A DNA stretch of 35,697 nucleotides from Deltaproteobacteria bacterium (GCA_012729375.1 JAAYDE010000041.1:1-35697); one strand, 5' to 3'; shown: positions 22,732 to 30,728, numbered from the stretch's first letter. The notes: generated by a model not told the origin, from the sequence alone. Program-made: numbers and translations.

Positions 22732-24006
22732 ATGGAAGAATCGAAGCCCGGTACGAACCTTGACGCCAGGCGCCGCCGCCTGGCCAACGCCCTGTGGGGG
22801 CTGTTCATCGGCGATGCCCTGGCGATGCCGGCCCACTGGATCTACAGCCTGGATAAAATCGCCGCGCTCTTTCCCGGCGGCATCGACGGCTTCCGCGATC
22901 CGCCTCATCCCCATCCCGAAAGCTTCATGTTCAAGATGGCCTACGAGCCCGATACGGCGACGGCGGCCGACCTGGGGCGCCCCTTCGATATCCTCCATCA
23001 GCATGCCCGCTTTTTCCGCAGCAACTACGCCCCCCCCGGCCTGCCGGCCGGCTGCCGGAAATCGCAAAACGGCCTCTTTGTCCCCACCGCAGAGGAACGC
23101 TTCCATTACCACCACGGCTTGCGCAAAGGGAACAACACCCTCAACGCCCACCTGGTCCGGGTGCTGATGCGCTCGGTTTTGCGCAAGGGGGATTACGATC
23201 CCGAGGCTTTCCTCGACGATTTCGTCGCCCATATGACCACGCCGGGGAAAAACGCCGATCCCTACACAGAGATCTACCTGCGGCGCTGGTTCGAGAACTA
23301 CTCCCGGGGGCTTCCCGGGCCGCTCTGCGCCGCCTCCCAGCGCCAGATCTGGTCCATCGGCTCCCACGGCGGCATCATCCGCCCCCTCGTCCTCTCGTTG
23401 CTGGCGAAAAATCCCTATCAGGGCCTCGGTCTGGCCATCGAACACCAGCACCTCACTCACCGTTCGGAAAACGTCGCCGCCGCCCTGGGAATTCTGGTGC
23501 CCCTCCTCCAGGCCCTGGTGGACGGCCAGGATCCGCTGGCGGCGATGCCGCGAGCCGCCCGCCGGTTGCGTCTGCCGCGAACGACCGGGAAAAAACTTTC
23601 CCGCATTTACTGGGAATACAACGGCCCCAACAACATCCCCCGGGAAGAGATGTGGGATCTGCACACCCGCCTCGCGGCAGAGCCCTTTGATCTGGAAAAG
23701 ATGGTGCAGGAGAAAACGGACGAGGAAGTGATCCGCGGGATTCTCTCCACGGCCTGCTACCCCGAACACGGAGTGCCGCTACTGCTCTACCTCGCCCGCC
23801 GCCACGACTACGACCTTAAAAAGGCGCTGCTGGCCAATGTCAACGCCGGCGGCGACAACGTTCACCGCGGCATGATCCTCGGCCTGCTACTCGGCGCCGC
23901 GGCCGGGGAAATACCCGATGAACTCCGCCGGGGGCTGACTGATCACCGGGAATTGGCCAATGAGATCGATGACTTCGCTGCCTTGGCGATTGCAAGACCC
24001 TTTTAA
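22732..24006 (+). CDS. ADP-ribosylglycohydrolase-family protein with altered metal motif
   Basis: A 424-residue all-helical protein of the ADP-ribosyl-glycohydrolase (DraG/ARH) superfamily. The N-terminal signature is NALWGLFIGDALAMPAHWIY, matching the GxxxGDALG-P motif. Near residue 380 the second signature reads NAGGDNVHRGMILGLLLGAA, where canonical members have GGDTDT; one Asp is kept and the second is replaced. The middle has HLTHRSENVAAALGILVPLL. The protein is longer than typical ARH enzymes (about 300) with an extra region around 60-140 (SFMFKMAYEP...FHYHHGLRKGNNTLNAH). It may therefore act on a different substrate or be a non-canonical hydrolase. ATG 22732 follows yceI by four bases; the ribosome binding site is weak, suggesting coupling. 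Confidence 0.85.
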   Translation: MEESKPGTNLDARRRRLANALWGLFIGDALAMPAHWIYSLDKIAALFPGGIDGFRDPPHPHPESFMFKMAYEPDTATAADLGRPFDILHQHARFFRSNYAPPGLPAGCRKSQNGLFVPTAEERFHYHHGLRKGNNTLNAHLVRVLMRSVLRKGDYDPEAFLDDFVAHMTTPGKNADPYTEIYLRRWFENYSRGLPGPLCAASQRQIWSIGSHGGIIRPLVLSLLAKNPYQGLGLAIEHQHLTHRSENVAAALGILVPLLQALVDGQDPLAAMPRAARRLRLPRTTGKKLSRIYWEYNGPNNIPREEMWDLHTRLAAEPFDLEKMVQEKTDEEVIRGILSTACYPEHGVPLLLYLARRHDYDLKKALLANVNAGGDNVHRGMILGLLLGAAAGEIPDELRRGLTDHRELANEIDDFAALAIARPF

Positions 24007-24018
24007 CCACTGAGCGGC

Positions 24019-24403
24019 AGTGACTAGTGACTGGTGGCTGGTAACAAGTTAACATCAAAAGAAATTTCAGTGTTAAGCAGCAGGTTTTAGGTAGCCGCAG
24101 GCCCCCGTGCCTGCCCCAGGTTCACCCTCCCTCGACCCCTCCCATCGAGGGAGGGGAGATTTGAATTCCCTCCCCCTTTGTAAAGGGGGAATGAGGAGGA
24201 TTTGGTGTTGTTGCTGCGAGCCATGACCTACCAGCTGCCAGCTGCCCTATTACACATTTCAGGCATTGCCTGAAATGTGTAATAGAAGCCATGGCTAAAA
24301 TTTTTATTATACACTGCGGAAGGCAGCGACTAGTTGCTGATTACTGCCAACTACTTAATATCAAAAGATGAAAATTGAACTAAACAGCGGTCACCAGTCA
24401 CTG
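24019..24403. repeat. Expanded TGACTGG-bounded cassette, copy 8
   Basis: Forward arm CAGTGACTAGTGACTGGTGG (24018-24042) and inverted arm CGGTCACCAGTCACTG (24388-24403) bound a cassette of about 385 bp. Inside, in order: ATCAAAAGAAATTTCAGTG with the GTTAAGCAG module (24055-24095), GTGCCTGCCC, CCCCTCCC/GGGAGGGG hairpin, CCCCCTTTGTAAAGGGGG hairpin, CAGCTGCC, a 39-bp palindrome, AAAATTTTTATTATACAC, and GACTAGTTGCTG. It has no gene and lies between the ADP-ribosylglycohydrolase gene and the tetR promoter. Confidence 0.85.
24247..24285. repeat. Perfect 39-bp palindrome
   Basis: CTATTACACATTTCAGGCA (24247-24265), a single T, and its exact reverse complement (24267-24285). Arms of 19 bp without a mismatch. 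A degenerate relative is at 5115-5142. Confidence 0.92.
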
Positions 24404-24426
24404 TCTCTCATTGTTTCCGGGGAACA

Positions 24427-24468
24427 TTGACAAATTTTTTTCTCTCGCTAAGATAGTAATCAATTACT
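24427..24468 (+). promoter_or_regulatory. tetR-efflux operon promoter and operator
   Basis: TTGACA (24427-24432), 16-bp spacer, TAAGAT (24449-24454). Directly downstream AGTAAT-CA-ATTACT (24455-24468) is a perfect inverted repeat placed at the expected transcription start, a good candidate operator for autorepression by the TetR protein encoded next. Confidence 0.7.
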
Positions 24469-24485
24469 TACTTTTGGAGAAAACC

Positions 24486-25094
24486 ATGGGCCATTCCGTC
24501 AAACCCCTCCCCGCGGAGGAGCGCCGCGAGGTGACCGTCGAAGCCGTGATCGCGCTGGCCGCCGAAGGGAATCCCTCGAAGATAACGACCGCCGCCATCG
24601 CCCGGCGCATGGGCCTGTCCCAGGGTGCCCTGTTCCGCCATTTCGCCAGTAAAGACGCCCTTATGGAGGCGGTCATGGAATGGGTAGCGGAACGCATTTC
24701 AGCACGAATCGAAAAGGTGCTGGCAGCGGATACATCCCCTCTTGTCGCCCTGGAGCGGCTCTTTTTAACCCATGCCGGCTTCGTCGCCGACCATCCCGGC
24801 ATTCCCCGCCTTTTGTTCGGCGAACTGCAGAAGGGCGAAGAAACGGCCGCCAAAAATATCGTGCGCAAACTCTTAGACCGTTACAGCGAGCGTCTCAAGG
24901 GATTGATCGAACAAGGGAAGGCTTGCGGGGAGATCGAGCCCGACATCGATCCCTGGACGGCGGCGGCCCTCTTCATCGGTTCCATCCAGGGGCTGGTGAT
25001 GCAGTCCCTTCTGGCCGGCGATGTGAACCAGATCCGCCGGCACGCGCCGGGGGTTTTCAGCCTTTTGCGGAAAAGCATCGGGAGGAAGACGTGA
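24486..25094 (+). CDS. TetR/AcrR-family transcriptional repressor
   Basis: A 202-residue regulator. The N-terminal TetR helix-turn-helix covers about residues 15-60: VEAVIALAAEG, ITTAAIARRMGLSQGALFRH and FASKDALMEAV. The C-terminal ligand domain includes LFLTHAGFVADHPGIPRLLF and IDPWTAAALFIGSIQGLVMQ. GGAG lies six bases before ATG 24486. Its last bases overlap the GTG start of hlyD (GTGA), so it heads a four-gene efflux operon and presumably controls it through the palindrome at 24455-24468. The inducer is unknown. Confidence 0.92.
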   Translation: MGHSVKPLPAEERREVTVEAVIALAAEGNPSKITTAAIARRMGLSQGALFRHFASKDALMEAVMEWVAERISARIEKVLAADTSPLVALERLFLTHAGFVADHPGIPRLLFGELQKGEETAAKNIVRKLLDRYSERLKGLIEQGKACGEIEPDIDPWTAAALFIGSIQGLVMQSLLAGDVNQIRRHAPGVFSLLRKSIGRKT

Positions 25095-26242
25095 GACGGC
25101 CGGCACTGCAGAAAAGAACCCTGGCCTTGCTGGCGTTGATGCTTCCCCTGGCCGGGCTTTTTGTCTATGTGGCGCTGACAGCGGGTCCCCTGGCGCCGAT
25201 TGCCGTCACCGTGACCAAGGTGGAAAAGCGCAGCCTGTCTCCCGCCCTGTTCGGCATCGGCACCGTCGAGGCCCGCTACCGCTACCGGATCGGTCCGACC
25301 TTTGCCGGCCGCGTGAAATCCCTGGCGGTGGATGTCGGCGACCGGGTCGCGGGCGGCCAGGTTATCGGCGCCATGGATCCGGTGGATCTGGATGAGCGCC
25401 TGGCGGCCATGAAAGCGGCCCGCAAGCGCGCTCAGGCCCAGCTCAGGGAGGCCGAGGTGCGCCACGAACATGCCCGCAATGAAGAGCGGCGTTACCGGCA
25501 GGCGCTCAGGGATCGGTCGGTCAGCGCGGAACTCGCCGCCGCCAAACAGCAGGAGTTTCGAGTGGCCGAAGCGGGACTGAAGGCCGCCGGCGAGGAACTG
25601 TCCCGCGCCGAAGCGGAACTGCGGGCGGTGGCCGCGCAGCGGGCCGATCTGGACCTGGTGGCGCCGGTGAACGGGCTCGTTGTCGCCCGCCGGGCCGAGC
25701 CGGGCGACACGGTGGTGGCCGGGCAGACGGTTCTGGAGATGATCGATCCGGCGAGCCTCTGGGTGGCGGCGCGCTTCGACCAGTTGACGGCACGGGGGCT
25801 GCGGGCCGATCTGAGCGCCCATATCGTTTTGCGTTCCCAGGGCGCTCGCGGGTTTTCAGGCAAGGTGTTGCGGATCGAACCTTTGGCGGATGCCGTCACC
25901 GAGGAAACCCTGACCAGGGTGATCTTCGACGAACTTCCCGAGCCCCTGCCCCCCATCGGCGAGCTGACCGAGGTCACCGTGGCCCTGCCGGATCTGGCCG
26001 AGGGTCCGGCCATCCCCAACGCCGCTTTGCGGCGGATCGGGGGACAGCCGGGGGTATGGCTTTTGGAGGACGGGGATCTGCGCTTCGCGGCGGTTGCCGT
26101 GGGGGCCGCCGATCTCTATGGTTGGGTCCGAATCGACAAAGGGCTCGCCGGCGGCGAAGCCATCGTCCTCTACAGCGAAAAGGCGCTGAACGCCCACAGC
26201 CGCGTCAAGGTGGTGGACAGACTGCCGGGGGTCGCGCCGTGA
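25091..26242 (+). CDS. HlyD/RND-type periplasmic adaptor
   Basis: A 383-residue membrane-fusion protein. One N-terminal membrane anchor (LALLALMLPLAGLFVYVALT) is followed by the first half of the lipoyl domain (GIGTVEARYRYRIGPTFAGR, VKSLAVDVGDRVAGGQVIGA), a long alpha-hairpin rich in Ala, Arg and Glu (about 105-185), the second lipoyl half (APVNGLVVARRAEPGDTVVA), then beta-barrel and membrane-proximal domains. GTG 25091 is chosen because GGAGG lies five bases upstream and the frame overlaps the tetR stop by four bases; the open frame continues upstream inside tetR without meaning. It links the ABC permease downstream to an outer-membrane channel, which must be encoded elsewhere. Confidence 0.92.
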   Translation: MRRPALQKRTLALLALMLPLAGLFVYVALTAGPLAPIAVTVTKVEKRSLSPALFGIGTVEARYRYRIGPTFAGRVKSLAVDVGDRVAGGQVIGAMDPVDLDERLAAMKAARKRAQAQLREAEVRHEHARNEERRYRQALRDRSVSAELAAAKQQEFRVAEAGLKAAGEELSRAEAELRAVAAQRADLDLVAPVNGLVVARRAEPGDTVVAGQTVLEMIDPASLWVAARFDQLTARGLRADLSAHIVLRSQGARGFSGKVLRIEPLADAVTEETLTRVIFDELPEPLPPIGELTEVTVALPDLAEGPAIPNAALRRIGGQPGVWLLEDGDLRFAAVAVGAADLYGWVRIDKGLAGGEAIVLYSEKALNAHSRVKVVDRLPGVAP

Positions 26243-27441
26243 TCAACCTGGCGGCCAGGGACATCCTCCATGCCTGGGGCAAGTTCGTCTTCACCGGCAT
26301 CGGCCTGGGCCTGCTGATCGGCGTCACCCTGATCATGGCCGGGGTCTACCGGGGCATGGTGGATGACGCCAAGGTGCTCCTCGACAACAGCGGCGCCGAT
26401 CTCTGGGTGGTGCAGAAGGACACCCTCGGTCCCTATGCCGAATCCTCGAGCATCTACGACGATGCGTGGCGAGGCATCCGCGCCATGCCGGGAGTGGCCC
26501 AGGCCGTCAATGTGACCTATCTCACCATGCAGGTGCGGCGCGGCGAGGAGGATGTGCGCTGCATGGTCTCCGGCATCGCCGTCGGCGGGCCGGGCACCCC
26601 CGGCTGGCCGCCGTGGCTGGTTGCCGGCCGCCACCTCACCCGCGGTCATTACGAGGCGGTGGCCGATATCGCCACCGGCTGCCGGATCGGCGACCGGCTG
26701 CGCATCCGCCGCAACCATTACACCGTGGTCGGACTCACTCGGCGCATGGTCTCCTCCAACGGCGACCCGATGGTCTTCATCCCCCTGAAGGATGCCCAGG
26801 AAGCCCAGTTTCTCAAGGACAACGACGCCATCCGCCAGCAGCGGCGGCGCACTGCGGAAAACCCCATCTACGACCGCCCCGGCATTCCCAACCTGGTGGA
26901 CGAGGTGATCGCCGCCCAATCGTTCAACCCCTTTGTCAACGCCGTTCTGGTTCAGATCGACCCAAACAGCCACCCCGAGGAGGTGGCCGACAAGATCCGC
27001 CGCTGGAAGCGCCTGACGGTCTACACCCGCGCCCAGATGGAAAACATCCTGGTCGGCAAGCTGATCGCCACCTCGGCCCGGCAGATCGGCATGTTTCTCG
27101 TCATCCTGGCCGTGGTCAGCGCCGCCATCGTGGCCTTCATCATCTACACCCTGACTTTGGGCAAGATCCGCGAGATCGCCGTGCTGAAGCTGATCGGCAC
27201 CCGCAATACCACCATCGCCGCCATGATCCTCCAGCAGGCGGTGACCCTGGGCCTGATCGGATTCGTCGTGGGGCGCATCGCGGCGACCTTCGGCGCCCCC
27301 TACTTCCCCAAGCATGTGCTGCTGGTGCCGCGGGACTCTTTCGCCGGGCTTTTGGCGGTGATCCTCATCTGCATCCTGTCGAGTATCGTCGCCATTCGCG
27401 CCGCCCTCAAGGTCGATCCGGCGGAAGCGGTGGGAGGCTGA
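26239..27441 (+). CDS. DevC/MacB-like FtsX-family ABC permease
   Basis: A 400-residue permease. One membrane segment lies near the N-terminus (FVFTGIGLGLLIGVTLIMAG), then a periplasmic MacB-type domain of about 240 residues (LLDNSGADLWVVQKDTLGPY, GTPGWPPWLVAGRHLTRGHY), then three further segments in the FtsX domain (IGMFLVILAVVSAAIVAFII; AVTLGLIGFVVGRIAATFGA; FAGLLAVILICILSSIVAIR), ending with ALKVDPAEAVGG, the typical FtsX-family tail. GTG 26239 overlaps the hlyD stop (GTGA), the second identical overlap in this operon. With the adaptor and ATPase it forms a DevBCA-type exporter. Confidence 0.92.
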   Translation: MINLAARDILHAWGKFVFTGIGLGLLIGVTLIMAGVYRGMVDDAKVLLDNSGADLWVVQKDTLGPYAESSSIYDDAWRGIRAMPGVAQAVNVTYLTMQVRRGEEDVRCMVSGIAVGGPGTPGWPPWLVAGRHLTRGHYEAVADIATGCRIGDRLRIRRNHYTVVGLTRRMVSSNGDPMVFIPLKDAQEAQFLKDNDAIRQQRRRTAENPIYDRPGIPNLVDEVIAAQSFNPFVNAVLVQIDPNSHPEEVADKIRRWKRLTVYTRAQMENILVGKLIATSARQIGMFLVILAVVSAAIVAFIIYTLTLGKIREIAVLKLIGTRNTTIAAMILQQAVTLGLIGFVVGRIAATFGAPYFPKHVLLVPRDSFAGLLAVILICILSSIVAIRAALKVDPAEAVGG

Positions 27442-27442
27442 C

Positions 27443-28153
27443 ATGACCGGCAAGGGCATCGGCATCCAAGGCCTTAAAAAGCGCTACGGCCGCGGCGACA
27501 CGGCGGTGGACGCCCTGAAGGGAGTGGACATGGACGTGGCGCCGGGGGAGGTGGTGGGCCTAATCGGGCCTTCGGGGTCGGGAAAAAGCACCCTGCTCAA
27601 ATGTCTCGGGGCGGTGATCGAACCGACGGCGGGAACCATGCGGCTCGGCGCCGAGATCATCTATGACGACGGCTGGAAGGTCAAGGATATCCGGGCTTTG
27701 CGCCGGGACCGCATCGGTTTCGTGTTTCAGGCGCCCTACCTGATCCCCTTTCTCGACGTCACCGACAATGTCGCCCTGCCCTCCATGCTGGCGGGAACGG
27801 CCAACGCCGAGGCCCGCCGCCGGGCGCTGGAACTACTGGAAGCTCTCGACGTGGCCCACCGGGCCAGGGCCATGCCCAGCCAACTTTCCGGCGGCGAACA
27901 GCAGCGGGTGGCCATCGCCCGGGGGCTGGTCAACCGGCCGCCGGTGATCCTGGCCGACGAGCCGACGGCCCCTCTCGACAGCGAACGCGCTTTGGCGGTG
28001 ATCCGCATCCTCAACGAGATGGCCGGCAAGTTCGAAACCGCCGTTATCGTGGTCACCCACGACGAGAAGATCATTCCCACCTTCAAGCGCATCTACCATA
28101 TCCGGGACGGGGTGACCTACGAGGAGCAGGGGCAGGGACGGGGGTTCGAGTAA
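27443..28153 (+). CDS. DevA/LolD-like ABC transporter ATPase
   Basis: A 236-residue ATPase with all motifs of an active exporter subunit: Walker [11 protein letters not shown]-loop [10 protein letters not shown], signature [15 protein letters not shown], Walker [13 protein letters not shown] and switch His in VVTHD. It belongs with the MacB/LolD/DevA group that drives FtsX-family permeases. GGAGG lies five bases before ATG 27443, one base after the permease stop. It ends the tetR-hlyD-permease-ATPase operon; only 39 bp separate it from a convergent gene and I see no clear terminator there. The substrate may be a lipid, peptide or drug and is not determined by sequence. Confidence 0.94.
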   Translation: MTGKGIGIQGLKKRYGRGDTAVDALKGVDMDVAPGEVVGLIGPSGSGKSTLLKCLGAVIEPTAGTMRLGAEIIYDDGWKVKDIRALRRDRIGFVFQAPYLIPFLDVTDNVALPSMLAGTANAEARRRALELLEALDVAHRARAMPSQLSGGEQQRVAIARGLVNRPPVILADEPTAPLDSERALAVIRILNEMAGKFETAVIVVTHDEKIIPTFKRIYHIRDGVTYEEQGQGRGFE

Positions 28154-28192
28154 TCCTCGGCCAGATTGCCGGCAAAATCGGCGAATCGGCCG

Positions 28193-28546
28193 TCAGGGGT
28201 TGGCGCTTTCGAGAAGCTCCTTGAGGGCGGCGGCGTTGTTGTGCTTTTCGTCGGCGGCGCCGTAGACCAGGGTGAGCGGCCCTTGCCGGGCACGATTCCG
28301 CAGGCTTTCCACCGACTCTTTCAGGCCTTCCAGTTCCAGGAAATAGCGCTGCCGGAATTCATCCCATTTTGACGGGTCGTGCCCGAACCAGCGGCGCAGC
28401 TCGGTGCTTGGGGCAATCTCCTTCATCCAAAAGTCCACCCGCAGTTCCTCCTTTTTGACGCCCCGCGGCCAGATCCGATCCACCAGCACCCGGCAACCGT
28501 CTTCGGGGTCCGGTTTCTCATAGGCTCTTTTCAGCCTTATCCCCAT
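28193..28546 (-). CDS. DUF488-family protein (YeaO-like)
   Basis: A 117-residue single-domain protein. The family hallmark is VLVDRIWPRGVKKEELRVDF near the N-terminus, followed by WMKEIAPSTELRRWFGHDPS and a C-terminal LTLVYGAADEKHNNA. Biochemical function of the family is unknown. GGGAGG lies six bases before ATG 28546. The gene begins 41 bp after the RIC gene on the same strand and is probably the last member of the CBS-HPP-RIC-DUF488 operon. Confidence 0.92.
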   Translation of the reverse strand: MGIRLKRAYEKPDPEDGCRVLVDRIWPRGVKKEELRVDFWMKEIAPSTELRRWFGHDPSKWDEFRQRYFLELEGLKESVESLRNRARQGPLTLVYGAADEKHNNAAALKELLESANP

Positions 28547-28587
28547 GAGTTCCCTCCCGTCAATAAGATCCGCCTTGAAGCCAGCCC

Positions 28588-29310
28588 TCAGAGCTGCGCC
28601 GCTTTGAGGAAGAGGATGTTGTTTTCGAGATGCACATGCTTGTGCAGATCCTCCTCAAATTCCTTGAGTTGGCGGTAAGTGAGCGCATAGGTGTTGCAAG
28701 CATCCGCCGGAATCCCATAGCCGCCGGACAGACGGCGGATCCGGTGGACGGCATCGCCAACCTCTTCATGCTCGCGGTGAAGCCTGGCCAGCGAAGCCCG
28801 GATCAGGGCACGTTCCTGCCCTGCCGCCTGCTTGTCAAGGCTGCCGCCGTAAAGCCGTTTGACCGCCGGGAAAAAGACCTCCTCTTCTTCCTTCAGATGC
28901 CCCTCCATGTCCGCCGCGATCTTTTCGAAAAGGGCCGCTATCTCGGCCATTTCGGGATGATTGGAACCGTGGGCCTGGGCGCTCTTGCGGGCATGTTCGA
29001 GAATCCGCGGGTCGTTTGCCCAGAGATAGGCGTGATGGGTGGCGACGATATGGTCGATGAGCGACGGCAGATCCCACTCCGCAAAATTTTCCCTCTGCGG
29101 CGACGGTTGGCGGCCTACCGCCGCAAGTTCCTGATAAACCATTTGGGGATCGAGGCCTTGCCGGCGACACGCGGCCGCCACGGTCATCCGCCCTCCACAG
29201 CAGAAGTCAATGCCGTATTTTTCAAAAACATCCGCGGTGCGGTAATCTTCCGCCACATAATCGCCGATGGTCCGTTGATCCTCAGCTTTTTCCGATGGAA
29301 TCCGATTCAT
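28588..29310 (-). CDS. ric: RIC-family di-iron protein (ScdA/YtfE-like Fe-S cluster repair)
   Basis: A 240-residue hemerythrin-like protein that restores iron-sulfur clusters damaged by nitric oxide or oxidants. The N-terminal ScdA domain has TIGDYVAEDYRTADVFEKYG then IDFCCGG with C37-C38. The di-iron hemerythrin domain supplies the ligands H92/H93 (THHAYL), H138 with E142 (GHLKEEEEVFFP), H178/H181 (LHREHEEV) and H223/H227 (DLHKHVHLENN). ATG 29310 is chosen because GAGG lies six bases upstream; an in-frame GTG four codons earlier overlaps that site. It belongs to an operon after the CBS and HPP genes and lies close to hcp, another nitric-oxide defence gene. Confidence 0.94.
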   Translation of the reverse strand: MNRIPSEKAEDQRTIGDYVAEDYRTADVFEKYGIDFCCGGRMTVAAACRRQGLDPQMVYQELAAVGRQPSPQRENFAEWDLPSLIDHIVATHHAYLWANDPRILEHARKSAQAHGSNHPEMAEIAALFEKIAADMEGHLKEEEEVFFPAVKRLYGGSLDKQAAGQERALIRASLARLHREHEEVGDAVHRIRRLSGGYGIPADACNTYALTYRQLKEFEEDLHKHVHLENNILFLKAAQL

Positions 29311-29358
29311 GATGCGCCTCACTTATGTTGGTTGGGGATGGCCCCCCTCCCGGGATTT

Positions 29359-29895
29359 TCAGAACCAATACTCGGGATAGCGGCGATCCTTGGCCAGGTT
29401 GTTCACCAGAACGGCGACGACAAGCATGATGAAAGCGCCCGCGGCCACCGGCATCAAGGCGTAAAAAAAGCCGAGGGCATGGATCTTCTCGCCGCCGACG
29501 ACGGCGATCAGGGCTGTCGCCCCGGCAGGGGGGTGAAGGGTGCGGGTGTAATGCATGAGGGCGATGGCGGTGGCCACCGCGACGCCTCCCGCCAACCAGG
29601 GTTCGGTGCCGAGGAGTTTGAAGCAGGCCACGCCGACGAGGGCGGAAAGGACATGGCCGCCCATGAGGTTCCGAGGCTGAGCGAGGGGAACCTTGGGCGC
29701 ACCGTAGATGAGAACCGCGGAGGCGCCGAAGGAGGCGACGATCAGGATCATATCCACCTTGGCGGCAAAATCGTAATGGAGGTAACAGACGGCGCTGATC
29801 CCCAAGAAGGCGCCGACCCAGGACCAGAAGATCTCGGAAATGCTCACGCGTGGGGGGCATTTGGCGCCGCCGGCCATTTTTTTGAAATAATCCAT
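29359..29895 (-). CDS. HPP-family integral membrane protein
   Basis: A 178-residue membrane protein with four to five hydrophobic segments and the family signature RTLHPPAGATAL, the HPP triplet being residues 121-123; also conserved is PLAQPRNLMGGH (70-81). HPP proteins from plants and cyanobacteria have been reported as nitrite transporters; bacterial members are mostly untested. Here it is encoded between a CBS-domain protein and a RIC protein, which suits a role in nitrite or nitrosative stress, but that is inference. GAGG precedes ATG 29895 and the gap to the upstream CBS gene is five bases. Confidence 0.93.
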   Translation of the reverse strand: MDYFKKMAGGAKCPPRVSISEIFWSWVGAFLGISAVCYLHYDFAAKVDMILIVASFGASAVLIYGAPKVPLAQPRNLMGGHVLSALVGVACFKLLGTEPWLAGGVAVATAIALMHYTRTLHPPAGATALIAVVGGEKIHALGFFYALMPVAAGAFIMLVVAVLVNNLAKDRRYPEYWF

Positions 29896-29900
29896 GCTGA

Positions 29901-30542
29901 TCAGCCTCTTTCGGAAAATTCTTCGTCGTTCAGATCGAAAACCGAGGTCCGGACGATATCGTCCCGGGAGACGATACCGAGAATCTGCCCCTCCTCATCT
30001 ACCACGGGTGCCCGGTTGATCTTCTTTAGTGAAAAAAGATTTCTGATGTCCTGAACAGGGGTGTCCTCGCGCACCGTCACCGCCGGCGAGGTCATGACGT
30101 CACCGGCTTTTTCCGCCGCGGGCGGCGCGGTTTTAAAACTTCCGAAACGCAGGCTCTGGGCGATGATCTGCATGGCCGTCGATGCTTCCTGGGCACTCAA
30201 CAGGCGCAGCAGGTCTTTTTCCGAGATCACCCCGACCACCTTTTTCTGCGCGTCAAGGACCGGGACTCCCGAGATGCCCTCTTTGGCCATCAATTCCGCC
30301 ACATCCAAAACCGGTGTGGTGGCTGTTACAGCGATTACGTCACGGGTCATGATGTCGCTTGCCCTGAGAAAACGCCGCAGCCGCCTGACGGCGTGGCGTA
30401 GGGCCAGATGGAAGACCTTTTTGAAGTCGGTCGGCGTGATATCCACGTAACCGGGGATCTCCTCAAGGGCTTCCATGACGTCTTCGTCGGTCAGTTCCCA
30501 GGGGCCTGGAGATCTTTTTCCCTGATGATTCTCTTTGTTCAT
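29901..30542 (-). CDS. Tandem CBS-domain protein
   Basis: A 213-residue soluble protein. A helical N-terminal region of about 60 residues (LTDEDVMEALEEIPGYVDIT, FKKVFHLALRHAVRRLRRFL) precedes two CBS domains: 61-116 (DIMTRDVIAVTATTPVLDVA, GVPVLDAQKKVVGVISEKDL) and 145-202 (DVMTSPAVTVREDTPVQDIR, APVVDEEGQILGIVSRDDIV). CBS pairs bind adenosine nucleotides and gate partner proteins. The immediate downstream gene is an HPP membrane protein, and HPP domains are fused to CBS domains in some other proteins, so this is likely its regulatory partner. AAAGGA lies five bases before ATG 30542. Confidence 0.93.
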   Translation of the reverse strand: MNKENHQGKRSPGPWELTDEDVMEALEEIPGYVDITPTDFKKVFHLALRHAVRRLRRFLRASDIMTRDVIAVTATTPVLDVAELMAKEGISGVPVLDAQKKVVGVISEKDLLRLLSAQEASTAMQIIAQSLRFGSFKTAPPAAEKAGDVMTSPAVTVREDTPVQDIRNLFSLKKINRAPVVDEEGQILGIVSRDDIVRTSVFDLNDEEFSERG

Positions 30543-30631
30543 CGTTGTCCTTTCCCGCCGGCCTACCCGGAAACGGTGAAAAGTTCAGGGGACGGTAATC
30601 CCCTTTCCCTTGATGATGGATGGCGGCGCGG

Positions 30632-30660
30632 ATTCTAAAGTAAATGCCATTTCGCGACAA
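30632..30660 (-). promoter_or_regulatory. Promoter of the CBS-HPP-RIC-DUF488 operon
   Basis: On the minus strand TTGTCG (30660-30655), 17-bp spacer, TAGAAT (30637-30632). Transcription would start near 30625, leaving a leader of about 80 nt. I found no CRP/FNR-like palindrome at a matching distance upstream. Confidence 0.6.
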
Positions 30661-30728
30661 CAAGAAAATTATTTAAAAATTCAATGGTTGCCGGCGTGGA
30701 AAGCAGGCCGGCGGAACCAAAGGAAAAT

